In this document: positions 53,492 to 62,910 of the stretch, piece by piece
How positions within the stretch are numbered: the first letter of the stretch is position 1
How the letters are laid out: each line of letters begins with the position of its first letter
Assembly: GCA_025462735.1 (NCBI GenBank)
Contig: JAOAPC010000010.1
Location: forward strand, 213,638-277,637
Source: Acidobacteriaceae bacterium
GTDB lineage: Bacteria; Acidobacteriota; Terriglobia; Terriglobales; Acidobacteriaceae
Direction: 5' to 3'
Length of the DNA: 64,000 bases
Position numbers and translations under genes: made by a program
Notes under the pieces: model-generated
Database searches by the model: none
What the model was told of the DNA's origin: nothing
What the model saw: only the letters and a program-made list of their open reading frames with translations

Positions 53492-54181
53492 TTAGCTGGT
53501 TGGCCGAGGTTGCAAACGAAACGAGGTAGCCCAGTTGCGAAAGCTGCGATTCTGCGTATGGCGAAATACCATCAGGGCGACGAACATGAGAACAAGCTCT
53601 GAAGCCAAGAGCGTCAGCACGGAAGGCTCAGGAACGCTCACTGCCTTTCCAGATGCGCTTACTGCGTAACACGTTCCTGCGCCGGAGGCACAACTTCCAT
53701 ACGAGAGAAAATTCCACGCGCTTAACGTGCTGCAATTCGAGCAGGCAAAGTCAAAGCTGAAGGTTACAGATTGACCCTGATTTATTGCAGAAGGTTTACC
53801 AGTGCCGTTCACTATTACGCACATGGCTCCCGAGACATTCGGGTTGCAAAGGCCGAATCCAACGAGGCTGTAGGTGCCCGTGTTGGTGGTGTTGCCTTGG
53901 CTCACGACGAAGTTGCTAAATGAACTGGCATTGCTCCCGCTTCGGAATAACTTCAGTGCCCAACCAAGAGGGGTTGCGGCAGCCCCGCTTACGTTGGTGA
54001 TGGTGTAGGAGAGGTGATACTTCCCAGTACCAGTGGAAGTAAGGGTTGCTTGGAACGCATATCCGTTGCAACCATTACAGCCAGAGACGGTTTCGGTATC
54101 GGCCTGAGCAGGCAGATTGAGCGCGCTAATCGCGATCACCAGAGCCGCTGCGACGATAAAAAGACGTGCTACGTGGCGCAT
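53492..54181 (-). CDS. PEP-CTERM sorting-domain protein
   Basis: A 229-residue exported protein. A signal peptide (residues 1-27, ending PAQA) precedes a Ser/Thr/Gly/Asn-rich beta-type domain containing several Cys (CNGCNG, CSNC, CASGAGTC). The C-terminal sorting signal consists of VPEP (residues 183-186), a hydrophobic stretch (SVLTLLASELVLMFVALMVF) and a basic end (RHTQNRSFR). A 12-residue tail follows the basic cluster, which is slightly longer than usual. It is the expected substrate of the exosortase encoded just upstream. A sigma-70-type promoter lies about 60 bp before the start. Confidence 0.9.
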   Translation of the reverse strand: MRHVARLFIVAAALVIAISALNLPAQADTETVSGCNGCNGYAFQATLTSTGTGKYHLSYTITNVSGAAATPLGWALKLFRSGSNASSFSNFVVSQGNTTNTGTYSLVGFGLCNPNVSGAMCVIVNGTGKPSAINQGQSVTFSFDFACSNCSTLSAWNFLSYGSCASGAGTCYAVSASGKAVSVPEPSVLTLLASELVLMFVALMVFRHTQNRSFRNWATSFRLQPRPTS

Positions 54182-54241
54182 AAAGCTACTTTCTCGGGGG
54201 AAAGACCGTTTCGCAATTTCTCTAACACTACGGTCAGCGTT

Positions 54242-54269
54242 ACTGTAGCCGATCCAGTAATTCTGTCAA
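54242..54269 (-). promoter_or_regulatory. Sigma-70 promoter of the PEP-CTERM gene
   Basis: On the minus strand, TTGACA (54264-54269), 16 bp, then TACAGT (54242-54247). Further upstream, two TTGCAA palindromes about 10 bp apart (54295-54315) could bind a regulator. The leader would be about 55 nt, so this gene can be expressed separately from the exosortase gene. Confidence 0.7.
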
Positions 54270-54391
54270 GCCTGATAATTTCTGCAAGCAGTTGCAACCA
54301 TTTGCAACTTTGTTTACAACTTAAATCTCGTGTAATCAACAACATGCGTCTAAATGGCGGACTCGAATCTGAGGCACGAAGAAGGTAACAC

Positions 54392-55312
54392 TCATATCGA
54401 ACTCACCTGCGCCAACTCGGGCACTCGTGAGGTTCTAAGGTGGTTGCGCTCGCCTTTTCGGAATACAGCCAATACAGGAAACAGCGCGATCACGCCAAGG
54501 AGGTAGAAAAGAATTCCTCCCGAGGTGTGCAACCAACCATGCAAGAACGCCGGATTGACGTAGGCAGTCAGCAAATAAATACTGACAATCCGCACGCCGT
54601 TCTTAACAACCAGAATTGGAATCACGGAGAGAACGAGGAGCAGTTTTCTCCAGAACGAGTGCAACAGGAACTCGCCCGCCACAAGCACCGTCAATAGTAG
54701 AGCGATACTCGACCGGATCCCGCTGCACTCCCTCGCCACTTCGAGGTCAACTCTTGGGAGTCGGAGAATGAAGTCTTCCTTCAGCACGGGCACACTCAGG
54801 ATTCGCAGGAGGCCGTAAGCTACGGCTGACGACCCCTCTTGCAAAGAAAAAATAGCCTTCCTTAGCAGAAAGTCCGGAAGCGGGACCAGCAAGAAGAGGA
54901 ACAGCAAGGGAAATCGCGCTCTGATAAAAGCTTCTCGCCCGTAACACAGAACGAACCCTGAGATCCATAACACTACGAGCAAAAGGATTTCGATCGTAAG
55001 CCTCTGCGCCTGCAATGGCGGATAACGCCGGGCCCCCAACAACAGGACCGATCCCAGGAGAAACAAACTTGAACCGGCGATAATATTTCCTTTGCGGCGC
55101 GAATTGACTTTAACGTCCGAGAAAACTTCATCCCGTCTCAGATAAACCAAAAGGATACTCACAGGGACGATTAGCAAAATGTGGGAACCGTAATCATGAC
55201 CTACTGCGAACCCAACCAGTTGTTTGAGTGGTGCCCAAAAAACGAAACCAGACGCGACGAGAAAAATAGCAAAGGAAAGCGTTCGCCGAGAGGTTTCATT
55301 GCGAGAGGTCAT
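54392..55312 (-). CDS. Exosortase (archaeosortase/exosortase family)
   Basis: A 306-residue integral membrane transpeptidase-like protein with about eight hydrophobic segments. The three invariant residues are present: Cys196 in VARECSGIRSS, Arg241 in KNGVRIVSI and His262 in GWLHTSGG. It is predicted to process the PEP-CTERM tail of substrates such as the protein encoded downstream and to transfer them to an extracellular anchor. The exact exosortase subfamily cannot be decided from sequence alone. There is no C-terminal EpsI domain. ATG 55312 is used; the TTG at 55336 is less likely. Confidence 0.92.
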   Translation of the reverse strand: MTSRNETSRRTLSFAIFLVASGFVFWAPLKQLVGFAVGHDYGSHILLIVPVSILLVYLRRDEVFSDVKVNSRRKGNIIAGSSLFLLGSVLLLGARRYPPLQAQRLTIEILLLVVLWISGFVLCYGREAFIRARFPLLFLFLLVPLPDFLLRKAIFSLQEGSSAVAYGLLRILSVPVLKEDFILRLPRVDLEVARECSGIRSSIALLLTVLVAGEFLLHSFWRKLLLVLSVIPILVVKNGVRIVSIYLLTAYVNPAFLHGWLHTSGGILFYLLGVIALFPVLAVFRKGERNHLRTSRVPELAQVSSI

Positions 55313-55344
55313 TATCTTTGACCAGCAAAGCGACAAACTCGTCG

Positions 55345-56706
55345 CTAGTTCAGACTGGAGCCACTGAGTACACGCTGCAGTTCATACACTAATCTCCCAT
55401 GTTCAATCCTTGCATAAGCAAGCATAGCGCGCTCCGAGCCTTCCCCTTCTATACGCCAATCCCTGCCGTTCTGGATCAACTCCATTTTGTTGCGTGCTCG
55501 CCACCACCTGTCAACCTCCGAGGGAAGCGCCAGCCATATCTTTCTTGTGGAATGAAGGTCGCGCAGATGACTCAGTAGGTCGATATAAAGATCCTTCACG
55601 TCATGATGAATCACATAATCGGGATGAATAATAAAACTTACCAACCCATTTTTTGCCAACACCAAACCTATTTGTGTTTTCCACAATTCGATGGACCGCT
55701 CAGAGAGGAGATGAAAAAGCGTGTAATCCTGAGTCGTCGTTACAGGAAGCTCGAGCAAACCCCCGATAAAGTAAGGCATAACGGTGCAACACCCACCCCT
55801 CTGAGGATCCAAATGCGCATTATTCGGAATCGAGGTATCGTAGGAAAAGTTCAGAGCGTCATACCATTCAGGTCTTCGGTAGAGCACGGCGGAGCGGAAT
55901 CCCTTCGCACCATATTCGTTTGCATATTGGTTGATGAGATTTGCGCGCCTCAGAAATTCGCCATGCTCATCGAAAAGCCGACCGTCATGGGTGAGGTCCT
56001 GAATTCCTATCTCAAATCCTCGATCACGAATGCGGGCAAGAAAATCATGCGAGAGCGAATATGACCCTTGCGGAACTACATTAAACGACGCCTTAATTCC
56101 ATATGAGTCGTCAATATCCATCAGACTAGCGCAATAGTCCCTGCCAGCCGCGCCCTCGACGTCGTGGGTCATCACAACGCAACCTTCACTACCATCCGGC
56201 CAGAACCAGATGAATGGAATCCGATTTGCTGCGTTGGCTCGCAGCACCAATAGAAGAAGTTGCTCGCACAGGTTCTCAACGGTCACGTCGACCGGCCACG
56301 CTGGAAAACGTCGCTCGCGCCATCCCCTTACGTGGAGTCTTTGAACTTGCTTGCGCATGGAGCGATGCAAGTAAGGACGCACATGATAATAGACTTTTTT
56401 TGCACGTCTCCGAATCCAGGATTGTGCAGGGTTATAACGTTCCAGCCGAAGGTTTTCGATGATCTCTGTGGGGCTGAACGGAAGACATACCTCGGATTGG
56501 TTAATCTGGACGTCCGCGGCCACGTCGTAAAGCGCCGGACCAACTCGCGAGCCTCGATAACCTGTTGCCGAACGACCGTAGCAAATCGCGTTCGAGCCAA
56601 ATCGAAAAAAACCAGAATCCGAGGTTATGGCATTTTGCAGAGTGATATTGAAAAAACTCGCCGGACAACGGTAATGATCCACCAGTACCCGAGCAGGCAC
56701 AGTCAT
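55345..56706 (-). CDS. Polysaccharide deacetylase-like protein of the exosortase locus
   Basis: A 453-residue protein with a NodB-like deacetylase domain in the central part (about 180-400). The first metal motif is MTHDVEG, where the usual T-F-D-D is replaced by T-H-D-V. IIHPDY carries a later His and Asp, and FRSAVLYRRPEWYDALNFSYDTSIPN matches the family core. The 175-residue N-terminal part is unassigned and lacks a signal peptide. Deacetylases of this kind accompany exosortase-linked exopolysaccharide loci. The first catalytic Asp lies in the altered motif, so activity is uncertain. The gene ends 32 bp before the exosortase start. Confidence 0.75.
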   Translation of the reverse strand: MTVPARVLVDHYRCPASFFNITLQNAITSDSGFFRFGSNAICYGRSATGYRGSRVGPALYDVAADVQINQSEVCLPFSPTEIIENLRLERYNPAQSWIRRRAKKVYYHVRPYLHRSMRKQVQRLHVRGWRERRFPAWPVDVTVENLCEQLLLLVLRANAANRIPFIWFWPDGSEGCVVMTHDVEGAAGRDYCASLMDIDDSYGIKASFNVVPQGSYSLSHDFLARIRDRGFEIGIQDLTHDGRLFDEHGEFLRRANLINQYANEYGAKGFRSAVLYRRPEWYDALNFSYDTSIPNNAHLDPQRGGCCTVMPYFIGGLLELPVTTTQDYTLFHLLSERSIELWKTQIGLVLAKNGLVSFIIHPDYVIHHDVKDLYIDLLSHLRDLHSTRKIWLALPSEVDRWWRARNKMELIQNGRDWRIEGEGSERAMLAYARIEHGRLVYELQRVLSGSSLN

Positions 56707-56775
56707 TGGGTTGGTCTTAAATTCGTCCTGATTGTCTCACGGCATGGATAACTTTCAGTCGATCAATGGATCAAA

Positions 56776-57813
56776 CTAACCGAAGTGCCTGTACAGTAAC
56801 CGCCCACCGAAGGTCATGAGGCCATCGGGAACGCAAGACGCAAGTTTTTGGGGCGTGAGCATGCCATGCCTTAATGCAACGCTTCCTGCTAGTTGCACCG
56901 GGTAACGAAAGTAGGTCAAACTACTGCGACCTGCACCTAATCTATCCTTGAAGACGCCAAGACCTTTATCGTTAACGTCAGAACGTCCTAAGTCAACTTC
57001 TTTCAATCCGCTTTTCTTTGCTTCCGTGATGGCTTGCCAAAGCAACAGTTGCATTCCACCAAGTCGAAAGAATCTTTCATCGGTGCCACCGTATTTGTAG
57101 ACGAGAGAATCCTCGAACCGAATCGTGATGATGCCGGCCACTGGCGTTCCTTGGTTTGACGCCACCCGGATCGTCAACTGACTCCCAAAGCAACTCAGAA
57201 GATTGGAGAACCATTTCCTCGGTTGAGGAGGCACGCGATGCCGGCGTCGGGTCAGCACAAGAAGCGTATAAAACTTGTCGAACAGAACTTCTGACCGGCC
57301 CTCTTCGCAGATAAGGGCCTCTCTCTGGGCCCGTTTGATTTTTCGTTGAGTAGAACTTTTGTGAAGACCGTCAAAAAGCTGTTCCAAACTGGGTTCAAGG
57401 TTCAGATTGTGAAGATAGAACTGCTGAGAAGGGCCGAAGCCTTCCGGAACTGGGTCTTCCGCCGGCGATCTACATTCGATGTATTTCCAGTGCTCCGCTT
57501 CCCTGCCTCGTTGCAATACCTGGGCTATTTCCTTCCGCGCGCCCGGGTCGTCAATGAGCGGCTCACAATGATCAGAAAAAGGGAGCGACACGAGACGACC
57601 GCCCGTAAGCCAGCTTCGAATTCGGCAAAACACCCAGCCGTTCTTTAGTTGCATTCCCGGCGCTGTCGTAGTGTACGCGACCGGTTCATAGCCGTAGGTA
57701 CTCTTCAAAGCACTGAGCCAAGCGCAAGAATGAAAAACGGATGCTCGCGGGTGTTGCTGCAATAACTCGTCCCAGCGGGGATCTGCGAGCGGATCGATTT
57801 CATAAACGCTCAT
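56776..57813 (-). CDS. FemAB-like GNAT acyltransferase
   Basis: A 345-residue cytoplasmic protein of the FemAB-related GNAT group found in exosortase/EPS loci. SVFHSCAWLSALKSTYGYEPVAYT and the C-terminal GNAT half (about 160-310) are characteristic: STQRKIKRAQREAL, AGIITIRFEDSLVYKYGGTDERFFRLGGMQLLLWQAITEAKKSGLKEVDLGRSD. Members are thought to transfer an aminoacyl or acyl group to a glycan or peptide precursor. ATG 57813 is preferred, because the frame open to 57894 would overlap the upstream gene by 38 bp. It sits between the copper-radical oxidase and the deacetylase genes. Confidence 0.82.
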   Translation of the reverse strand: MSVYEIDPLADPRWDELLQQHPRASVFHSCAWLSALKSTYGYEPVAYTTTAPGMQLKNGWVFCRIRSWLTGGRLVSLPFSDHCEPLIDDPGARKEIAQVLQRGREAEHWKYIECRSPAEDPVPEGFGPSQQFYLHNLNLEPSLEQLFDGLHKSSTQRKIKRAQREALICEEGRSEVLFDKFYTLLVLTRRRHRVPPQPRKWFSNLLSCFGSQLTIRVASNQGTPVAGIITIRFEDSLVYKYGGTDERFFRLGGMQLLLWQAITEAKKSGLKEVDLGRSDVNDKGLGVFKDRLGAGRSSLTYFRYPVQLAGSVALRHGMLTPQKLASCVPDGLMTFGGRLLYRHFG

Positions 57814-57856
57814 CGGAGGTCCCAAGCCGGCTTCGCGTCCCGTCCCTTCAGTTGTT

Positions 57857-60800
57857 TTACTGCAACTGAACGAAGGGAGCGATGGACGGAACACCGTTCG
57901 AATTCAGCACAAAGAGCATGTAGTATCCCGGTGGCGCCAGGTTACCATTGGCTGGGGCTGTTATGGTCAGTCCACCAGTTGCCGTTGTAAAAGTCACGGG
58001 CACAAACCTCGCGTTCATGTTGAAGAAGTGGGTCACTGCCCCGGTTCGAATCAGGACCGCGCTGGTGATGGTTGAGCCGTCCGGCGTACCGACGAAGAAA
58101 TTCTGGCCGTAAGAGATCTGCGCGGGAGCCTGAGTAATGGTTGGCCGCGCGCCTTTAAACAGGTAGGGTGGCGAGTAGAATTCGGCGCTCGTCTCATCCG
58201 GAACGCTGCCAAAGTCAGCCCCCATGCCCGACTGCAGCACTCGCCCGTCAGGCAGGAGCAGGGCGGTGCTGTGGTATTCGCGAGGCGTGTGCATCGAGGC
58301 CATTGTGGTCCAAGTTTGAGTCAGGGGTGACCAAAGCTCTGCGGCATACACGGCATTGCTTATGTTGCCGCCGTTCTTATCGGTCTCGCCGCCCGTTGCG
58401 AGCACAGTCCCATCTGGAAGTTCGGTTAGATTCAGAAAGCTTCTCAGGTTGGCCATCGATGCAGTCTGCTGCCAGGCCGGCGATGGTTTTGTCATATCCA
58501 GAACGTACGTAGTATTCGACGAAGGCCCGGTCATTTGGCTGTCAGCCGCACTACCAGCTTTCATTATCTTGTCTGGCATGTACATGACAGAACTGCCGCC
58601 ATCTTTTATGTTGGGATCCACCGTTGACCAGCTCTGTGTATTTAGATTCAAGATGTCAGTGATGGTGGCGTACTCCGATCCATTCACATGAATGAGGCGC
58701 CCGTCAGACAACTGATAGATGAACGGGTAGGTTTCAAACGGATTGTTCGCGTTCGTCAGCTTCGTCCATGTATTCGCGACCGGATCATAAATCTCCGGGA
58801 TGCCGGCATTAGTGTGATTGGAGGTTTGCCAGCCGCCCATTACAATGACTCGGCCGTCTGAAAGGGTTGTGGCAGTCGGATACCAGCGTGAGTAGGCCAT
58901 TTTCGGAAGAATTGTCCACGTGTTGTTTGAGGGATCGAAAAGTTCCGCGTTTGGAATTCCGAATTGATTACCACTTCCTCCGTACCCACCAACTATAAGA
59001 ATTCGACCGTCTGCGAGCATCGTCTGACCCGAGCAGAACAAATCCGCGGGAGCAGGGACACTGGTAAAAACGTTATTGATGTAGTCCCAAACCGTGGGTG
59101 TTGATCCGTCCTGGTAAAAGAGAAGGCTGTTGTTTTTCAATAATACGAGGTTAACCGCGACCGCCGGAAGATTCACGGGTGCAGACCAACTACCCACTGC
59201 GGCAAGATTACCTGAATTATCTACTGTAACTGTGATTGAATTCGCGGTTGTGCTTAAGCCGACAGAGTTATAGGCGATGGCAGACAAAGTGTGCGCGCCC
59301 GCTGTCGCGGTGGTTGTGTCCCACGTGATTGAATACGGAGTCGAGGTAACCTGCGCTCCAAAATTGCTCTGGTCCAGCACGAACTGCACTCCGGTAATTG
59401 CTGATCCCTGGCTTGACGCGGTTGCTGACACTGTCGTATTGCCCGTCACGGTTGCACCAGCTGCAGGAGCAGTGATGCTGACCGTGGGCGGCGTACCACC
59501 CCCGCCCGAGAGCGACGGCAACACCTCCGCGATACTGAGGTTATATCGGTCGCCGGTTGGCGCCGTGTCATTGATCTTGACTGCTGTGCCGCTGACGGGA
59601 GTGGTGGTCGTTTGCCTTTGTACCCAGTAAGTATCACCTGAGGACGTTAGGATTTGGTGGACCAAAGTCTGCCCGGAACCCACTGTACGCGCAATGGCTT
59701 TGTCAAAATCATTCCCGACGCCGAACACCCAGGAATTGTTCCTAGTCGTCGTTAACGTCGCAGTTGGAGCCCCAGAGGATGCACTTGCGCCGCCGATAGC
59801 GCCAATCGCTCCCGACCCGTTGGATCCGGATGGATCAGCTCCGGTGAAGCTCACTACCGTCATCGACGAGAGAACACTTTGCGACAGAGTCGCGGTGACG
59901 GCCACACCAGAAAGTGGACTTGCCGCTAAGGCTTCCCAAATTTCGGCCGTGCCACTCTGTGCGTTCGTGCGCTTGACCAAGGCCCACGTCAGGGATCCGC
60001 CGCTTATTCCTGTGACAGTCGTATTCGCGCCAGACGAATAGTCCGTAGAAACAAACGCCAGCAACAACTCATTTCCCGAAATCGTGGAGAATGTCGGTGT
60101 GGTGATTGTGCTCGCCTTCGAAGTTGCATCTTTATAAACCGTGGCATCGATGGCCAAGGCCCCGGTTGCAATCGTCTGCGCGGTGAAATTCACAGTGCTT
60201 AGGGGGGCTCCATTAACCGTGACCGATTGCCATGCTGGATTAAAAGTGACCCCCGCCTGACTCGGTGTCACCGTATACATCCCATTTGCCACATTGGCGA
60301 AACTATAGTTCCCGTTCGCGTCAGCAGTCGTGGTTGAATTCGATCCGCTTAACGTTAATACGGCTCCGCTGCCGAGAGATGATGGGCTGATATTGCCTGA
60401 TATGCTCCAGGTAGAACTCGCGGTGGCCGTGAAGTTTACGTTAGAAATATTCGCATTCGTCACACTTACGGCCTGGCTTACAGGGTTGAGGGTGTAGCCA
60501 GCGTTCGTCGGCGTCACCGTATAGCTTCCACTGCCTATATTATTGAAGGCGTATGCCCCTGTGGAATTTGCAGTAGTGGCAGCAATAGTCGAGCTCCCAC
60601 TGCTGAGCGTCACCACGGCCCCGTTTCCACCCGCGCCGCTGATATTTCCCGAGATGGTCCAGGAGCCAATCGTCCCACTGCTTGCGGGCTCGAATGTCGC
60701 CATCAAAGCCAACCATGTGCCACTTGTCTGCGTAAACGTGGCGGCAATCGGGCCTGCCGTGGATTGAATCTGGTACTCATCCAAGTCGCCATTAACCAGC

Positions 60801-62866
60801 GAAATGCCGGTGAAACCGTTTCCCGCCACCGCCGTATTTAAGAGGAACGTGTATCCGAAGATGAGCTCTCCATTCAGTGTCGTGGTCATCGATCCACTGG
60901 ACGCAGCGGTGCCAGTCCCAGCAGCCGACGCTGTCTGATCCAACGAGGAACTGATTGCGATCCCACTCCACTCCGTAACGTGGATCTCTAACGCGTCAGC
61001 AGTCGAGGGGGTCAACGTCACCGTGTTCGCCCCGCCCTTACAATTCGGGACGTACCAGATATATGCCGTGACTTTCTGATTGCTGTCTGTCACCGGGCCT
61101 ATTGCTGGAATGTAAGTGTTGCCCAGCGTGTCAGTAATTGTCAGGGTGCTGCCCGGGCGAGCGGCCGTACCGGCCACAATCAGGAAATTCCCCGCGGTGT
61201 TGTTCGACGGGAAAGTCGCCGAGATATTGAGACCGGTAGCCTCGTTGCCAGCGACATTTTTTTGCACCGGTTGAATGCCGCCTGACGTGACTGCCGTGGC
61301 CGTGAAAACCGGGACAGTCACATCGGCGCCATTAACCGGCACACTTTGACTCGCCGGGGAGAAGGTGAATCCAGTCTCGCTGGGCGTAACCGTGTAAGTT
61401 CCGTTAGAGACACTACTGAAAGAGTAGGATCCGGAAGACCCAACAGTCGCCGTGGCGACCGTAGTTCCGCTCTGCGACAGCGTGACCGTGGCTACAACGC
61501 CGTTCGGCGCAGGACTGATAGTCCCTGATACGGTGAAGGTCGTCACCACCGCAGTCGCAGTAAAAGCGGGAACTGTCGCCGGGTTGCCATTGACCGTCAC
61601 GCTTTGATTCGCCGGGCTAAACGTGAATCCCGTTTCGCTGGGGGTCACGGTATAAGTTCCGTTGGCGACGTTGCTGAAAGAATAGGATCCAGATGACCCC
61701 ACCGTGGTCGTGGCTACGGTGGCTCCACTTTGCGATAACACAACCGTAGCTGTGGTGCCGTTGGGCGCAGGAGTGATCGTCCCCGACACGGTGAAGGTCG
61801 TCACCACCGCAGTCGCGGTGAAAACGGACACCGTCGCCGCGTTGCCATTGACCGTCACGCTTTGATTCGCAGGGCTAAACGTGAATCCCGCCTCGCTCGG
61901 CGTTACGGTGTAGGTTCCGTTAGCGACATTGCTGAAAGAGTAGGATCCGGATGACCCGGCCGTGGTCGTGGCCACCGTCGTTCCATTCTGCGACAACACA
62001 ATCGTAGCTGTGGTACCGTTGGGCGCAGGACTGATCGTCCCTGAGACGCTTCCTGTAGTAGCGCCACCGGTTGCGGCCAGAACCTCGACGATACTCAAGT
62101 TGAATCTGTCGGTTGTAGGGGCGGTATCGCTGATAAACACCTGCGTGCCGCTAAGCGCAGTCGGAGTATTCTGCTTCTGGATCCAATAAGTGTCGCCGAC
62201 TGTGGCCAAGTACTGATGAACGACACTCTGGTTTGTGCCCAATGTCCGGGCAGTCGCTTTGTCCCAGTCGGTGCCTACACCGAACACCCATGAGCCATCA
62301 CGAGTTGTAATAAGCGATACGGATGGCGCTCCCGAGGAAGCACTATTTCCATTAGTATTGCCGATCGCCCCAGAGCCATTTGTGCCGCTCGTATCGACAC
62401 CAATGACCGTCACAATTGTCATGGATGCTGCGACGTTTTGTGACAAGGTCGCCTGAACCGCGACGGCGGAGAGTGCGGACGAAGTATAGGCGCGCCAAAT
62501 TTCGGCCGTGCCCATTTGGCCGTTCGTACGTCTCACAAGCGCCCAAGTGAGGCCTGCACCGCTGACCCCGGTCACCGTAATGCCCGAAGAACTTGCGTCT
62601 GTCGAGATAAACGCCAGCAGTAGTTCATTCCCGAACTTCGTGGAAAACGAAGATGATGAGACGCTACTGCCTTGGCTGGAACGATCCGTAGAGGTGATTG
62701 TATCAGTCGCAAGAGCACCAAATGCGGATTGTGCCACTAAGACGGTCGAAAGAATGAGCAAACCTGCGCTAAGGCGGGTGACAAGTGCACGTATCCCGGG
62801 AGGAGCTTGATTCAACACAATTATGGACAATCCTTCGTTGTCTGTTTTATCGACTAAGGGACTCAC
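57857..62866 (-). CDS. Giant secreted galactose-oxidase-like copper-radical oxidase
   Basis: 1669 residues. The signal peptide is at about 27-51 (ending SAFGA). Two copies of a roughly 210-residue domain (about 50-265 and 880-1105; NELLLAF(I/V)STD, SGAPS(A/T)) flank three near-identical 82-residue SdrD/carboxypeptidase-like repeats (about 272-525). Further beta repeats and an Ig-like domain (about 1115-1215) follow. Residues 1225-1669 form a kelch propeller plus DUF1929 domain. The copper-radical residues of galactose oxidase are all matched: Cys1278 (FCSG), Tyr1329 (WYPTA), Tyr1531-His1532 (EYHST) and His1613 (VTHFF). It should oxidise alcohols or aldehydes of sugars outside the cell, releasing H2O2. 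The start is GTG at 62866, which is uncertain. Confidence 0.88.
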   Translation of the reverse strand: MSPLVDKTDNEGLSIIVLNQAPPGIRALVTRLSAGLLILSTVLVAQSAFGALATDTITSTDRSSQGSSVSSSSFSTKFGNELLLAFISTDASSSGITVTGVSGAGLTWALVRRTNGQMGTAEIWRAYTSSALSAVAVQATLSQNVAASMTIVTVIGVDTSGTNGSGAIGNTNGNSASSGAPSVSLITTRDGSWVFGVGTDWDKATARTLGTNQSVVHQYLATVGDTYWIQKQNTPTALSGTQVFISDTAPTTDRFNLSIVEVLAATGGATTGSVSGTISPAPNGTTATIVLSQNGTTVATTTAGSSGSYSFSNVANGTYTVTPSEAGFTFSPANQSVTVNGNAATVSVFTATAVVTTFTVSGTITPAPNGTTATVVLSQSGATVATTTVGSSGSYSFSNVANGTYTVTPSETGFTFSPANQSVTVNGNPATVPAFTATAVVTTFTVSGTISPAPNGVVATVTLSQSGTTVATATVGSSGSYSFSSVSNGTYTVTPSETGFTFSPASQSVPVNGADVTVPVFTATAVTSGGIQPVQKNVAGNEATGLNISATFPSNNTAGNFLIVAGTAARPGSTLTITDTLGNTYIPAIGPVTDSNQKVTAYIWYVPNCKGGANTVTLTPSTADALEIHVTEWSGIAISSSLDQTASAAGTGTAASSGSMTTTLNGELIFGYTFLLNTAVAGNGFTGISLVNGDLDEYQIQSTAGPIAATFTQTSGTWLALMATFEPASSGTIGSWTISGNISGAGGNGAVVTLSSGSSTIAATTANSTGAYAFNNIGSGSYTVTPTNAGYTLNPVSQAVSVTNANISNVNFTATASSTWSISGNISPSSLGSGAVLTLSGSNSTTTADANGNYSFANVANGMYTVTPSQAGVTFNPAWQSVTVNGAPLSTVNFTAQTIATGALAIDATVYKDATSKASTITTPTFSTISGNELLLAFVSTDYSSGANTTVTGISGGSLTWALVKRTNAQSGTAEIWEALAASPLSGVAVTATLSQSVLSSMTVVSFTGADPSGSNGSGAIGAIGGASASSGAPTATLTTTRNNSWVFGVGNDFDKAIARTVGSGQTLVHQILTSSGDTYWVQRQTTTTPVSGTAVKINDTAPTGDRYNLSIAEVLPSLSGGGGTPPTVSITAPAAGATVTGNTTVSATASSQGSAITGVQFVLDQSNFGAQVTSTPYSITWDTTTATAGAHTLSAIAYNSVGLSTTANSITVTVDNSGNLAAVGSWSAPVNLPAVAVNLVLLKNNSLLFYQDGSTPTVWDYINNVFTSVPAPADLFCSGQTMLADGRILIVGGYGGSGNQFGIPNAELFDPSNNTWTILPKMAYSRWYPTATTLSDGRVIVMGGWQTSNHTNAGIPEIYDPVANTWTKLTNANNPFETYPFIYQLSDGRLIHVNGSEYATITDILNLNTQSWSTVDPNIKDGGSSVMYMPDKIMKAGSAADSQMTGPSSNTTYVLDMTKPSPAWQQTASMANLRSFLNLTELPDGTVLATGGETDKNGGNISNAVYAAELWSPLTQTWTTMASMHTPREYHSTALLLPDGRVLQSGMGADFGSVPDETSAEFYSPPYLFKGARPTITQAPAQISYGQNFFVGTPDGSTITSAVLIRTGAVTHFFNMNARFVPVTFTTATGGLTITAPANGNLAPPGYYMLFVLNSNGVPSIAPFVQLQ
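61295..62050 (-). repeat. Three tandem ~246-bp coding repeats
   Basis: Three adjacent copies of an 82-codon unit (VSGTI(S/T)PAPNG ... FSPANQSVTVNG ... FTATAV) are highly similar at the DNA level. Copies in the middle of the array differ at only a few positions. They lie inside the copper-radical oxidase gene and may expand or contract by recombination. Boundaries are approximate. Confidence 0.8.
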
Positions 62867-62910
62867 TTACGATTGCATAATATCTTGATTTCGCCGCAAA
62901 TATCCGAACC

